The notes below the pieces were generated by a model, which saw nothing but the letters and a program-made list of their open reading frames with translations, did not search any database and was not told where the DNA came from. Below, piece by piece: positions 32,166-43,547 of a stretch of DNA of 64,000 nucleotides. Position 1 is the stretch's first letter. Each line of letters opens with the position of its first letter. Origin of the DNA: Vitellaria paradoxa (Eukaryota > Streptophyta > Magnoliopsida > Ericales > Sapotaceae); NCBI GenBank assembly GCA_019916065.1, contig CM034236.1, positions 56,944,690 to 57,008,689 on the forward strand, given 5' to 3'. The translations under genes were made by a program, and so were the position numbers.

Positions 32166-34497
32166 ATGGAAACTAACGCAAAGATGGGAAAAGGTGAATC
32201 GCATCTTGGATAGGGGATTTGGGTGGAACCAAACATCAGAGAATTTGTGACGAAGAAGCAAGTCATTGTTACTTTTGGCTTGTGTGTGTGTGTGTAAATA
32301 AAAAGTTGATTTTTAGTTTTTTTGTTAATTTAATATTTTCATCTTTAGTGAGTTAAAATAAGTTTAAATATAAGAGGATAATTTTAATCATTTCAGAAAA
32401 AATCAACTAAGTAGCTATAAGCTAATTTTTTACTATAATTTATTAAACTAAGCCTTACACCGAAAAAGAAATATCTTCTTTTAAAAGTCAGAAAAAGAAA
32501 TCGTATATGATAAAATATAACTTTGGTACATTAAGTTGTGCTTGTTTGGGGTACTAAATTTTGATAAAAAATAAAAATAAAAAGTATCTAAATTTTGTAT
32601 TGTTGAATGCTTAATGTATTTCTCAAAAAGTGTGAAAATTTGTAAAAGTTAGAGAAATTTGGTAAAAATTAAAAAATAGAGGAAATTAGTAAAAGCCAAA
32701 TATTTTTTGCATGAAAAAATTTGGAAAAAAATTAAAAAAAATAGAAATTTTTTGCCAAATTTAACACTCTAAATGCACACAAATATTATTAGGTAGTTAC
32801 ACAAATCTTTCAAAAAAATTAAAAAAAGGGGTTTAGAATAATATGGAAGATTTGTAAACCTATTGCTTAAAAATAATAAATTTATAAATTCTCCAGCAGT
32901 TGTTTTAACATTTATTTTTTCCTAATTTAAAACTTAATTATTAAATGTTTTTTCTTTCTTAGTTATTTGCTGGTTTATCATTTAAAAAAATTAAAAATTT
33001 GTGTTTTTAAAATTGAAGGGTTACATTAACTTAAAATTTAAATTCAAATTCACCTAAAATGACGTAGACATGACTATAAATAAGTTATGTAACTAATTGG
33101 ATCACTAAAAGTTAAAAAAAATTTGCAAAAATTACTGGGTACAAAGACATGACAATTGGGGTAATAGGTATCATGATGAACATTTTTATCTCAAATACTC
33201 TCGACTGGAAAGTAATATAAATTGGATATGTTTGTTTAAGAATTGAAGATTTGTTGAGAAATAATTTTATTTACTTTCCTTAAATAGTTTTATTTAGTTT
33301 CTTTAGATAATGGGATTTTATTTTTCTTTATCTTATTTCAACCCTAATTTATATAAAAGTTAAGAATTATAAGAGATTGAAAGTTTTTTTTTTTATTATT
33401 GATTGAATACAGAATTTTTTAAGATTTTATTTCCTTTCTAACTTTCATCTGTATTATTAGGGTTTGCACGATTTCAGATGCGTTATAAAGTTCACTAAAA
33501 GAGAAGATCCCAAATTTTTTAAAATTTTATTACTAAACAACATATTAGATAATATTTTAAACTATCAAATTTTAAAAAATTTACAAAACTTACTACATTT
33601 TCTCCAATTACTGCGTATTAGATTTTTGAACTTCTTACTTTAACTATTTCTCTATCATGTTATAATTCTTTATCATGTTTAATATATTAATTATTTTTTT
33701 AAATTTATTTAGAATTCTATCTAACTGAAACCAAGAAAATAATTTTGAACTTTCTATTTTAACTCCATTTATACATATTTTTAAATTTTATTTATAATTT
33801 TATATGACAAACATTAAGAAAAATTTTTAACTTTAGTATAACCTTATTTGCACTCCTACATTAATTTCTCCCACTCCATAATAGTTTTAATGGAAAAGAG
33901 TAATGTGTAATGAGAACAGTTAATGATAGAACGTACTGACTTTTATGGTTATGCACGCACAAGGCGGAGCCATACCTTACATTTTAGAAAAAAAAATTAT
34001 TTTATCTGTATACATTCATTTAAAATAAATTTCACACTTAAAAAAAATTATTTAACATTAGAAAAAATTTTACGTCACACTCAAAAAAAAATTCTACAAT
34101 CAGAAAAAATTTTATTTAGAATATTAAGAAAATATTTACACCACCCCTAAGAATAAATTTTGACTCTGTCACTATACACGCAAGTAATTTTTGCTTGGCG
34201 TCGTCTAATTCCATCCATGCATGTTTCTTTTTTTTGTTTTTCACTGTGCAATAATCCCAATTATCAATTCATTAATTAATTAACTCGGTTGTGATACTTA
34301 TAATCAAACATGGGATAAATTAAAAAGATAATTGAGTTTGGAAGTTGGTTAAAAAAATAAAAATAAAATCGTACGTGTGTGGTGTACGTTTTAGTTATTT
34401 ATCTCAAGAATAAAGTAATATTAAGCAAATATTTACTAACTATAGAAAGATTGAACAAATATATATTTACCACTTATTCGCTTTCTGACTTGTAAAT

Positions 34498-34858
34498 GGG
34501 CTCGTTTGGAGTAAAAAAAATCTCAAAAAAACTCTATAAATCTCTAACAACTCCTCTACCTTTAATTTTCCCGCCATCACTAATTTCAAAAAATTTCAAT
34601 ATTTCGCTAAAAAATAAAAAATTTAAAAATAGGTTAACCGAATGTGTAAATTTTGTATACAATCACATTCTTTGTGTCGAAAGTTTTCAAATGAGTACCA
34701 TTGTCGCTATTTTTTTAAAATTTTTTTGAATCCGTAAGAACGGATTTCGCAAACCGTTCTCACGGTTTGCGATTTTTTAGAAAAAAAACGACATCAAAAT
34801 TAAACCTAAACTACATTTTATCTCAATTTATTTTATTTTTTCTTACTCCAAACAAGCC
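34498..34858. mobile_element. MITE family A, copy 3 (about 360 bp, enlarged core)
   Basis: Ends GGGCTCGTTTGGAGTAAAAA and, reverse-complemented, GGCTTGTTTGGAGTAAGAAA. Near the left end it carries ACTCTATAAATCTCTAACA and near the right end TTTTATCTCAATTTATTTTA, both shared with copies 1 and 2. The core is longer and includes two perfect hairpins (34729-34771). No clean TAA duplication on the left. Confidence 0.65.
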
Positions 34859-35379
34859 TAATATGGCAATTTCATGGTCACCTACTTCACCCGACTTAAA
34901 TAAAGCACGTGTGAAATTTGACTGATATACCCAAAGAACATGATAAGTAATCAATAAAAACTCAAAAAATAAATAATTACACTCTTGATTGAAAAAAATT
35001 TCCTCTTAAAATTGATATGGTTTGATTTGATAAGTGGAATTTGGTGTTTAAAATATACATTTGAATTTAAGAATTGAATTGATTTAAGATAAATATTAAA
35101 TTTATCCTTATTAACAGAAAATAAAAAAATGATAAATATGATCTATGGAGATAAATTTATTCAATTATTTAAATAACTTAAGAAAATAATTAAATATCCT
35201 CAAATTTTATTATTTTTGGTTGAATTTTAAGGGCCCGTTTGGTAAAATTGTGAGTTTTTAAATTTTTGTGTTCAATTTTTAATTTTTGTATTCAGTTTTT
35301 TATTTTTAATTTTTATTTTTATAACAGAAAAAGAAAATTAAAACTTAAAGCACGTTTGATAACGACAGTTGTTAGTTAA

Positions 35380-36020
35380 TAGTTATAATAGTTAAATAAA
35401 TTAATTAAATTTAATTATTTTGATTATATTATTTTGTTAAAAATAAAATAAAATAATATAATATAATATAAATAAAATATATTAAACATAATTTATTATA
35501 TATTTTTAAAAATATTTTAATAAAATATATTTTATGTAAAATTAATTAATTATTTAACTTAAAGTAATTTGATTTAATTAATTCATTAAATTTTTAATTG
35601 ATAATAATTTAACTCAATAAAAATAAAATATATTAAATATAATTAATTATATTATTTATCAAAAATAATAATCGAAATTTTTTTCAATTAATTATAATTA
35701 ATTTATTTTAGTTAATTATTAGCGAGAATTTAAATTATATCTAAATATAATTTAATTTACTAAATTAATTATTGATAAAATTAATTATTAACTAAATTAT
35801 ATTTAATATATTAATTCAATCAGAATAAAATATATTAAATATAATTTAATTATGTTATCCATTAAAAATAATTTAATAAAATATTTTTAACTAATTTTAA
35901 TTAATTAAATTTAATTATAGTTATTAATTAAATTGTATTTAATATATAATTAATATATTAAATTAATTATTAATTATATTATATTTAATATATTTTTATT
36001 ATATTTAATATGTAATTTAT
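35380..36020. repeat. Extremely AT-rich, internally repetitive stretch
   Basis: About 640 bp of almost pure A/T built from variants of ATATTAAATATAATTTAATT in both orientations. Flanked by GTTTGG-type MITE ends (left GGGCCCGTTTGGTAAAATTG near 35232; right reverse complement TGGCTCATTTGACAATC near 36410), so it may be the core of one larger non-autonomous element. Candidate matrix-attachment region on composition only. Confidence 0.55.
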
Positions 36021-36770
36021 TATATTAATGTAACATGTATGGAATAATATAAATATTTGTATAGGTAGTAGTCCGAGGTGGGTGGAGAGGCAAGAGTTGT
36101 TGGCGATGATCAAAGGTGGGTGAGGGTAGTAGTGGTAGCAGTCTACGATAATCCAATGTGGGTGACAATTAATAGATGGTGGTAGTTGATTGTTGATGAT
36201 AGTTGTGAGTTGTAGTGATTTTGGAAGAAAATAAAAATTTGATAAAACACATTTTTCATATTTTTATAATTTAAAAATTATTGAAACAGTTTTCATTTTT
36301 TTAAATTAAAAATTAAAAATAAATTTAACAAATGAGTTTCTACGTTCAGTTTTCAAAAAAATGAAAACAAAAACAAAAAATTGAAAACAAAATGATTGTC
36401 AAATGAGCCATAAAATAGTAAAAAAATTTTAAAATTTAAATTATGAAATAAAATTAAATCAAACTCATAAAATTTTATTTAGATTTCAAATATAAGGACG
36501 AGGATATCCCCATCAAATCCACTTTTCTAAATATAGTGTTAAAGAACTTGCATAAATTACTAAAAATATCTTAAAAATATTTATTTTTATTAGAAATAGC
36601 CTATTAACAAAAATATATATATATATATATATATAAAAGTTATTATTAATATATCATTACATTATGTTTTATCATCGCATAATTTTATTTTTATTTTTAA
36701 GAACTTTATGAATTATTTTTTTATGTTATTTGGTTAACAATTTCGAAATCTAAAGATTTAGGTGCGTTTA

Positions 36771-36890
36771 GAGTGATAAAAAATAAGATAAAATAAGATA
36801 AGTTATGAATTCATAATTCTGAAATAAAAAATAAATAATTTTTAAATATTTTTAAAAATTTTTAAAAATTCATAACAAATCAAACGAACA
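36771..36890. repeat. MITE family B, copy 4
   Basis: Starts GGTGCGTTTAGAGTGATAAA after a TTA and ends AACAAATCAAACGAAC. The interior AATTCATAATTCTGAAATAA is shared with the copy at about 50062-50178. Confidence 0.55.
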
Positions 36891-37018
36891 ATCGAATAAC
36901 ATACATTGACCCGAACGTGCAAAGTTACGAGCATGAAATAAAATGAAATAAAATAAACCTTCACTCCATTGAATCAACAACCCTGTTTGACCCTACACCC
37001 ACGGATGGGCTCGATATA

Positions 37019-37274
37019 ACACGTGTCACCATGTGATCGCGAGTGCATATGAACGTCCGCGCCTTTGGTGTAACAATTGTCACTTTTTATGAGCGGTGAG
37101 GGATAAAAGTGTCCATGCCTCAATTGGAGGAGTGAAAAGAACAACTGGATAATCTTATTTAATATAATGACATAACGGGCCCACATCCAAACCAAATGTT
37201 AATTTTCTCACCCAAAACCGCCCACGTCAACTTCCTTTGAAGCTTCCAACCCCATCCTGTGACTGCCTATAAAT
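37019..37274 (+). promoter_or_regulatory. Raffinose synthase promoter: ABRE/G-box-like motifs and TATA box
   Basis: ACACGTGTCA at 37019-37028 contains the ACGTGTC ABRE core, a second ACGT core lies in CCCACGTCAA at 37221-37230, and TATAAAT stands at 37268-37274, about 240 bp before the start codon. ABREs are bound by ABA-response bZIP factors, and RFS5-type genes are known to be ABA-, drought- or cold-responsive; whether this gene is so regulated is inference. Confidence 0.5.
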
Positions 37275-37511
37275 TTGCATTGGTTTCCAACCATTAAAGC
37301 AAATTAGAGATTCACAACACAAAACGAGTTTCCATTTCAAGATCATATGATATAAGAATCTTCACTGATTCGACATTCCAATTTCTCTATCTTTCCTTTT
37401 GTACTCTACATAAACACCCACTGGGTTCTTTACCTCTCATCAACGACTGCTAAAGTTCTCTCTCCTGCTTTTTGTTAGTTGCATTCTTTGTCTTCCTTCT
37501 TACATTCATCA

Positions 37512-40500
37512 ATGGCTCCAAGTTTAAGCAAGGCTAGTTCCCACATTATGGAGCTTGTCGACGGCTTTACTGGGTCGGCGATAACGTTGGAGGGATCAAA
37601 TCTCATGGCCAACGGTCATTTGATTCTCTCCGACGTTCCTCCAAACATCTTAGCTTGTCCATCGCCTTATGGCACCGCCGAGAAGCCGACGGAAACAACC
37701 GCCGGATGCTTCGTCGGGTTCGATTCTCACGAGGCAAAAAGCCGGCACGTTGTGTCGGTGGGTAAGCTTAAGGGGATCAAATTCATGAGTATTTTCAGGT
37801 TCAAGGTCTGGTGGACTACCCACTGGATCGGAACCAACGGCCGTGACCTCGAAAACGAAACCCAGATCGTCATTCTCGACCGGTCTGATTCGGGTCGCCC
37901 TTATGTTCTACTTCTACCCCTCTTGGAAGGACCGTTCCGGGCTTCTCTCCAGCCCGGCGACGACGACAACGTCGACATTTGCATGGAGAGTGGATCGACG
38001 AAGGTCTCCGGCGCCTCCTTCCGGAGCGCGCTCTACATCCACGCCGGCGAAGATCCGTACAGACTTGTCAAAGACGCTATAAAGGTCGCGAGAGTTCATC
38101 TCGGAACCTTTAAGCTGTTGAAGGAGAAGACACCGCCGGGTATCGTGGACAAATTTGGTTGGTGCACCTGGGACGCATTTTACCTTACGGTGCACCCTCA
38201 AGGCGTGCGGGAAGGTGTGAAGAGGCTTGTGGACGGCGGGTGCCCTCCGGGTTTGGTCCTAATCGACGATGGATGGCAATCCATTTCCCATGACGATGAC
38301 CCGATCAGCCAAGAAGGCATGAATCGGACCTCCGCCGGCGAGCAAATGCCATGCAGGTAGAGGTTTCAATCCTATCATTTCGGGTCAGCCCGGATTTCTC
38401 GAATACTTTAAATTAAATTCGTATTTTTTTTCAATTGAATTATAATATTCTATCTAATATCATGATTTATCACCTTAACGCAGGCTCATAAAGTTCGAAG
38501 AGAACTACAAGTTCAGAGATTATCAGAGTCCTAACAAGCCGCGCTCCGGCGCCCTTAACAAGGGGATGGGTGCCTTTATAAAGGACCTCAAGGACGAATT
38601 CAAGAGCGTGGACTATGTCTACGTGTGGCATGCGCTGTGTGGTTACTGGGGCGGGCTTCGGCCCAATGTACCCGGGTTACCCGAATCCAGAGTTGAGGCC
38701 CCGAAGCTATCACCCGGGCTACAGAAGACGATGGAAGATCTGGCCGTCGATAAGATCGTGAACAACGGAGTTGGGCTGGTCCCACCGGAGATGGCTAACC
38801 AGATGTACGAGGGTCTACACTCCCACTTGGAGTCGGTTGGGATCGATGGAGTCAAAGTCGACGTTATTCACGTAAGTTCTGGACATCTTGACTTTTTTTT
38901 TTTTTTTGGATAAAATCTTGACCGTTTATTTTAGATTAAGTAGTTGATTATGGTACACGCTAACGGCTAACGATTTGCTGTCACGTCAAATCATGCAAGG
39001 TAACAAGGAATGCACGCAGGCTAGTTAGTCCGCCATTAATCCTTTAATATTCACTAGTGGCTTTTAGAATAGTTGGGTTGGACTATCTGTTTCCTTTGAC
39101 TTGTTTGGTCGGCACGTTAACGAGGGTTATTTATCTTCTTTCAAGAATAAAATGATATCTTTGAACACCTTCTTTTTCAAATATATAAATACATATATAT
39201 GTATTTTAGTAATTAATTAGAAAAAATAATTTAATAAAGAAAATTATTTTATAAAAAGATTTTATACAATAAAAAAAAACAAAATGGCATATATAATAGT
39301 AAGGTTATTGTAGTTATGTTGTGTTCTTATATATTTTTAAAAATAATAAATCTATAATTTCGTCATTGTAATTATATTTTTCAAAATCTACAATATTATC
39401 CAAATAAATAATATTTTTAACGCAGAAAGTTTGTGTAATTTGTTCTTAAACCATCAAGTGTAGCTAATTTTTTTTATTATATTTTTTTACCTGTTATTAA
39501 AAATTTCAAAACGTTGTATTTATATATATGTATGTATGTATATGCAGTTGTTGGAGATGTTGTGTGAAGACTATGGGGGCAGAGTTGAACTTGCGAAAGC
39601 ATACTACAAAGCCTTGACATCTTCCGTGAGGAAGCACTTCCAGGGCAACGGTGTTATTGCAAGCATGGAACACTGCAACGACTTCATGTTCCTTGGAACA
39701 GAGGCCATAGCTCTTGGTCGTGTCGGTACGTTAAAAATAAAAAATAAAAATAAAAATAAAAAATAGGCCTATATCTATGAATTAAAATTATATTTTATTT
39801 CCTTAAGTTTGTTATATCAATCTAGAGACAGCCCTCGATACGTTTCTTTTATAATTATAGATATGCGGGTCCCTTTTTAGTTGCTTTATTCCGTGCCCTT
39901 AAGGCAAGGGACCAGTGGCATCATCTAGACCAAGTTCAATTACATCCATCTCCCTAATATCAACTATAGCTAATGTTACACTGATAAAAAAATTTAAAAA
40001 AAAAATAAACTTTCTTAATTAAATTAGTGGGTAATTGAGGTTTAATTTGTTTATAATGATCAATCAACAGGGGATGACTTTTGGTGCACTGACCCATCCG
40101 GGGACCCCAACGGCACGTTCTGGCTCCAAGGTTGTCACATGGTCCACTGTGCTTACAACAGCTTGTGGATGGGCAACTTCATCCACCCCGACTGGGACAT
40201 GTTCCAGTCCACCCACCCTTGTGCTGAGTTCCACGCTGCTTCTCGAGCCATTTCCGGCGGGCCCATTTACGTGAGCGACTCCGTCGGGAAGCACGATTTC
40301 CGGCTCCTCAAGAGCCTGGTCTTGCCCGATGGCTCCATCTTGCGGTGCGGCCACTATGCTCTCCCCACCCGCGACTGTCTCTTCGAAGACCCTCTCCACG
40401 ATGGCAAGACCATGCTCAAAATATGGAACTTAAATAAGGTAATTAAGGTTTCTTATTTAGCTTATTTGAAATTAGCCTAATTGTATATATGAAAAATCAT

Positions 40501-41216
40501 ATATACCCTAACAAAATATATGTATATATATGACTATGAGGGGTAATATATCGGTGCAAAAAACACTATTAAAATTCTTAAAAGTATTTATTTTGCTTTA
40601 ATTCCCAATTATCATAGAACTATTTGTTGATATAAGAATTGTTTTGAAACAGTACACCGGAGTTATCGGAGCATTTAACTGCCAAGGAGGAGGGTGGTGT
40701 CGCGAGTCCAGGCGCAACCAATGTGCCTCGGAATATTCCCATGCGGTGACTTCCACGGCGAGTCCAAAAGACATCGAATGGAAACAAGGAGCAAACCCAA
40801 TCTCCGTTGAAGGAGTGCAAGTCTTCGCTCTATACTTGTTCCGCGAAAAGAAGCTGATCCTCTCAAAGCCATCCGACAAAATAGAGATCTCGCTCGACCC
40901 GTTCAACTTCGAGCTCATCACGGTTTCTCCGGTGACGGCCATCGCCAAAAACTCTGTCCAATTTGCTCCGATAGGATTGATCAATATGCTCAACACCGGC
41001 GGGGCGATTCAGTCGGTGGTGCTCAAAGACGAGGGCAATTTGGTCCAGGTCGGGGTGAAGGGAACCGGAGAAATGAGGGTCTTCGCGTCCGAGAAACCGA
41101 GAGCTTGCCGGATTAACGGGGAAGATGTTGAATTTGCTTACGAGGGGCTCATGGTTGTGATTCAAGTGCCATGGCCTGAATCTTCAGGTCTCTCGGTTAT
41201 TGAGTACTCATTTTAA
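37512..41216 (+). CDS. RFS5: Raffinose synthase (galactinol-sucrose galactosyltransferase)
   Basis: Transfers galactose from galactinol to sucrose to make raffinose, a cytosolic step of raffinose-family oligosaccharide synthesis used in seed desiccation and abiotic stress (EC 2.4.1.82, GH36). Five exons: 37512-38356, 38484-38871, 39548-39725, 40071-40438, 40653-41216; all GT-AG and in phase, 780 residues, the usual length. The longer stachyose synthases have an extra block that is missing here. Diagnostic motifs are FGWCTWDAFYLTVHPQGV, LVLIDDGWQSI, WHALCGYWGGLRP, GVKVDVIH with the presumed nucleophile Asp408, and DDFWCTDPSGDPNGTFW from about residue 472, likely to hold the acid/base. The start at 37512 (MAPSLSKASS) is the first ATG with a normal leader; the upstream in-frame TTG is ignored. 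No signal peptide. Related seed-imbibition (SIP) proteins are the alternative, but the motifs favour a true raffinose synthase. Confidence 0.93.
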
Positions 41217-43436
41217 AATTGTAATTGATTTAGGAGATGATTTAACTTTCAGGTTAATGACTTCGCTATTGCTTTGAAGTCGTGTGTATCTTCTATATAG
41301 CCATGTAATTTCCATCAAGTTTCAACAAAAAAAAAGTAATTTTTGTTAAGTTTTATTTAATCAATCGATAAATAATATTAATGAATTTAACTCTCACTCT
41401 CTCTCTCTCTTCATCCTCGCGTTCACGCACTAGGTTAAAACAAACTTTTAATTTTTTTTTAATAATTAAGGGTGTCCAAACTAATTTTCGAATACTTTGA
41501 CTAATTCTTAAGATTTTAAAATTAACGACTGAATAAACCCTTCAATAATCTTAAAGAAATTTGAAGGTCACTGAAAAATAAACGTAACGTATTAGTAATT
41601 AGACTAACTGTTAGATTACAAATTTTGATACCTAATTTGAACTATATAGTAAAAATAATTAATTTTAGCTCCAATGTACTGCCCATAGATGATTTGAACC
41701 GTACAGTAAGGATAATTAAATTTAGCTCGAGTAATGTGTAAGAGGACCCTACCAAAAAACTTAGCTCAAATGGTTTATAGGAAACCTTATCTTCCTCGTA
41801 TGCATTTGATACAGAGCGGTTTCTTTTTTTTTTTTTTTCATCCATATGCCTGACAATTTGTACTTAAAGTAAATTTAATATTATTTTAAGAGTTTTCGTT
41901 ATACATAATTATGAGAGCGCAATAGATCCTCTTAAGTCAAGCTTTCAAATCGAGTTAGTTTTGAAATTTTCGAGTGTGCCAAGTATCACCTCACAATACG
42001 TGTTTTATTACTTCAATATATTTTACATTAAAATTTACTTTAAAAGGCATACTTTTAATTATAATAATTAAGAGTGTGTTTGAAATTGTATAAAAATGTA
42101 TAAAATAAAATAAAATTATAAAAATAAATGTCTCGTAATTTATGTAATGAGTGAAAATTTTAAAATTTATTATATCGTAATTCTTATTTGTAAAGATTTA
42201 TAAATTTTATTTTATTTTGTTATGCTTCAAACGGAGCCTAAGTCTTTACTTTTCTTAAGCGATCAAAGGTGTTCCCTAGCACCGGTGGAAACCTATTGCA
42301 TAAGGCAAAATAATTATGTGGCTGAACCAAACAACTCCAATTTACTGCGGCTGCATAAGAATTAAGATTAAGATATGCAATAATTTAACACTACGTGTGG
42401 TGTGGTAGATTTAATTTTATAACTTATTTCATTATTTTTTTAAATTATCTAAATATGTAAAGAAATGTACTCTCATATATTATAGTTATTTTTTTTTTCA
42501 CTAGGTTAAATTTGATATTTCTTTTAAATCAATTCAATTTAATTTTTAAATTTAAACATTATTTTTAATTAAAATCAAATTAATTCTTTACGTTCTTTTT
42601 GGAAAATATTCCTCTTCTAGAGCTGATTTGATTTTAAAATAAAAAATTGACTTGGTTTAATTTGATAAAGAAATCCGACCCGCTCTACCCTATTATTATT
42701 TTTTCTTTTCTTTTGAGTTGGAAATTATTTTTGAACTTGTTTAGCTAAACGTATCCGCTTAGGATTGCAAAAATTGGCTCGGACGATTTAATTAAAGCAT
42801 ATATACTAATATTTTATGTATTTATAAAACATTTTATTTATTTATTTTAAATTATTTTAGTATTAAACTATTTATTTTATAATTTAAAAAAATAATAAAT
42901 ACACTCTTTCGTTTGTATCTGTAGGGGAAACTAATAAGAGTAAATTACACCCGTCTTCCTTTAATATTTGAATAATTACATTTATTATTCATAATATTTA
43001 AAAGTCACATTTGTCTTTTTTATTTTGAAATGTTGTTATTTTCAAATGTTGTTAACATTGATATTTTTTCGATAAAATTAATTTTTAAAACTTAACAAAA
43101 AAGTTAAATTAACTAAAATTTTAGGTTTTTTTTTCTGTTTTGTCCATCTTCTCTCACATTTTCATTAGTTTTTTTTACAAAATCTCCAAAAATAACTTAA
43201 AAAAGGTAAAAATAAAATGTTTTTGAGGATTTTTCTAAAGAGAACTGATGAGATATGACAAAACAGGGACAAATAAAGTAAAAAAAATACCTAAATTTTT
43301 TCGTCAATTTGACAGTTTATATTAAATTTGAATGACTAATAAGAAATCCCGAAGCAAATAATAACAAGTAGTTTATTTCGGTTCGTTTTCTCCAAGTCCG
43401 GTAACTATAGATAAAACCCCCCCAAAATCCTCTGGT

Positions 43437-43441
<5 letters not shown>
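41217..43441. other. Intergenic: raffinose synthase 3' UTR and FLOE promoter
   Basis: No gene recognised. AT-rich, with one MITE family B relative at about 42070-42240 and a second MITE-like area at about 42940-43330. The last 200 bp are the presumed promoter and leader of the FLOE gene. Confidence 0.65.
42070..42240. repeat. MITE family B relative, copy 5
   Basis: Begins GAGTGTGTTTGAAATTGTAT and ends GCTTCAAACGGAGCC, inverted with respect to each other, with CTCGTAATTTATGTAATGAG inside. More diverged than copies 1 to 4. Confidence 0.45.

Positions 43442-43471
<30 letters not shown>
43442..43471 (+). repeat. (CT)n tract in the FLOE 5' leader
   Basis: Fifteen TC dinucleotides about 75-105 bp before the start codon, a usual place for CT-rich plant leader or core-promoter elements. 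Confidence 0.85.
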
Positions 43472-43474
<3 letters not shown>

Positions 43475-43547
43475 CAAGAATTATATTCACATATGTATAT
43501 ACGTGTTTGTGTATATAACTGCCTCATACCCAGAACTGGTTAGTTCG

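Larger units (their letters stand above)
23830..37200. other. Gene-poor AT-rich block between GT14 and raffinose synthase
   Basis: After the GT14 3' UTR (to about 24190) I recognise no gene in about 13 kb. The block holds MITEs of three families, a TTCGA-rich dispersed repeat in two copies, an 80-bp tandem duplication, a diverged pair of direct repeats and an extremely AT-rich stretch. Open frames at 25486-25686, 30013-30324 and 31585-31770 match nothing I know. Confidence 0.65.

Noticed and set aside
37914..38201. Minus-strand open frame opposite raffinose synthase exon 1 (similar shadows at 38600-38855, 40064-40399, 40598-41165)
   Set aside because: GC-rich coding exons leave long antisense frames; the plus-strand protein explains the sequence fully.
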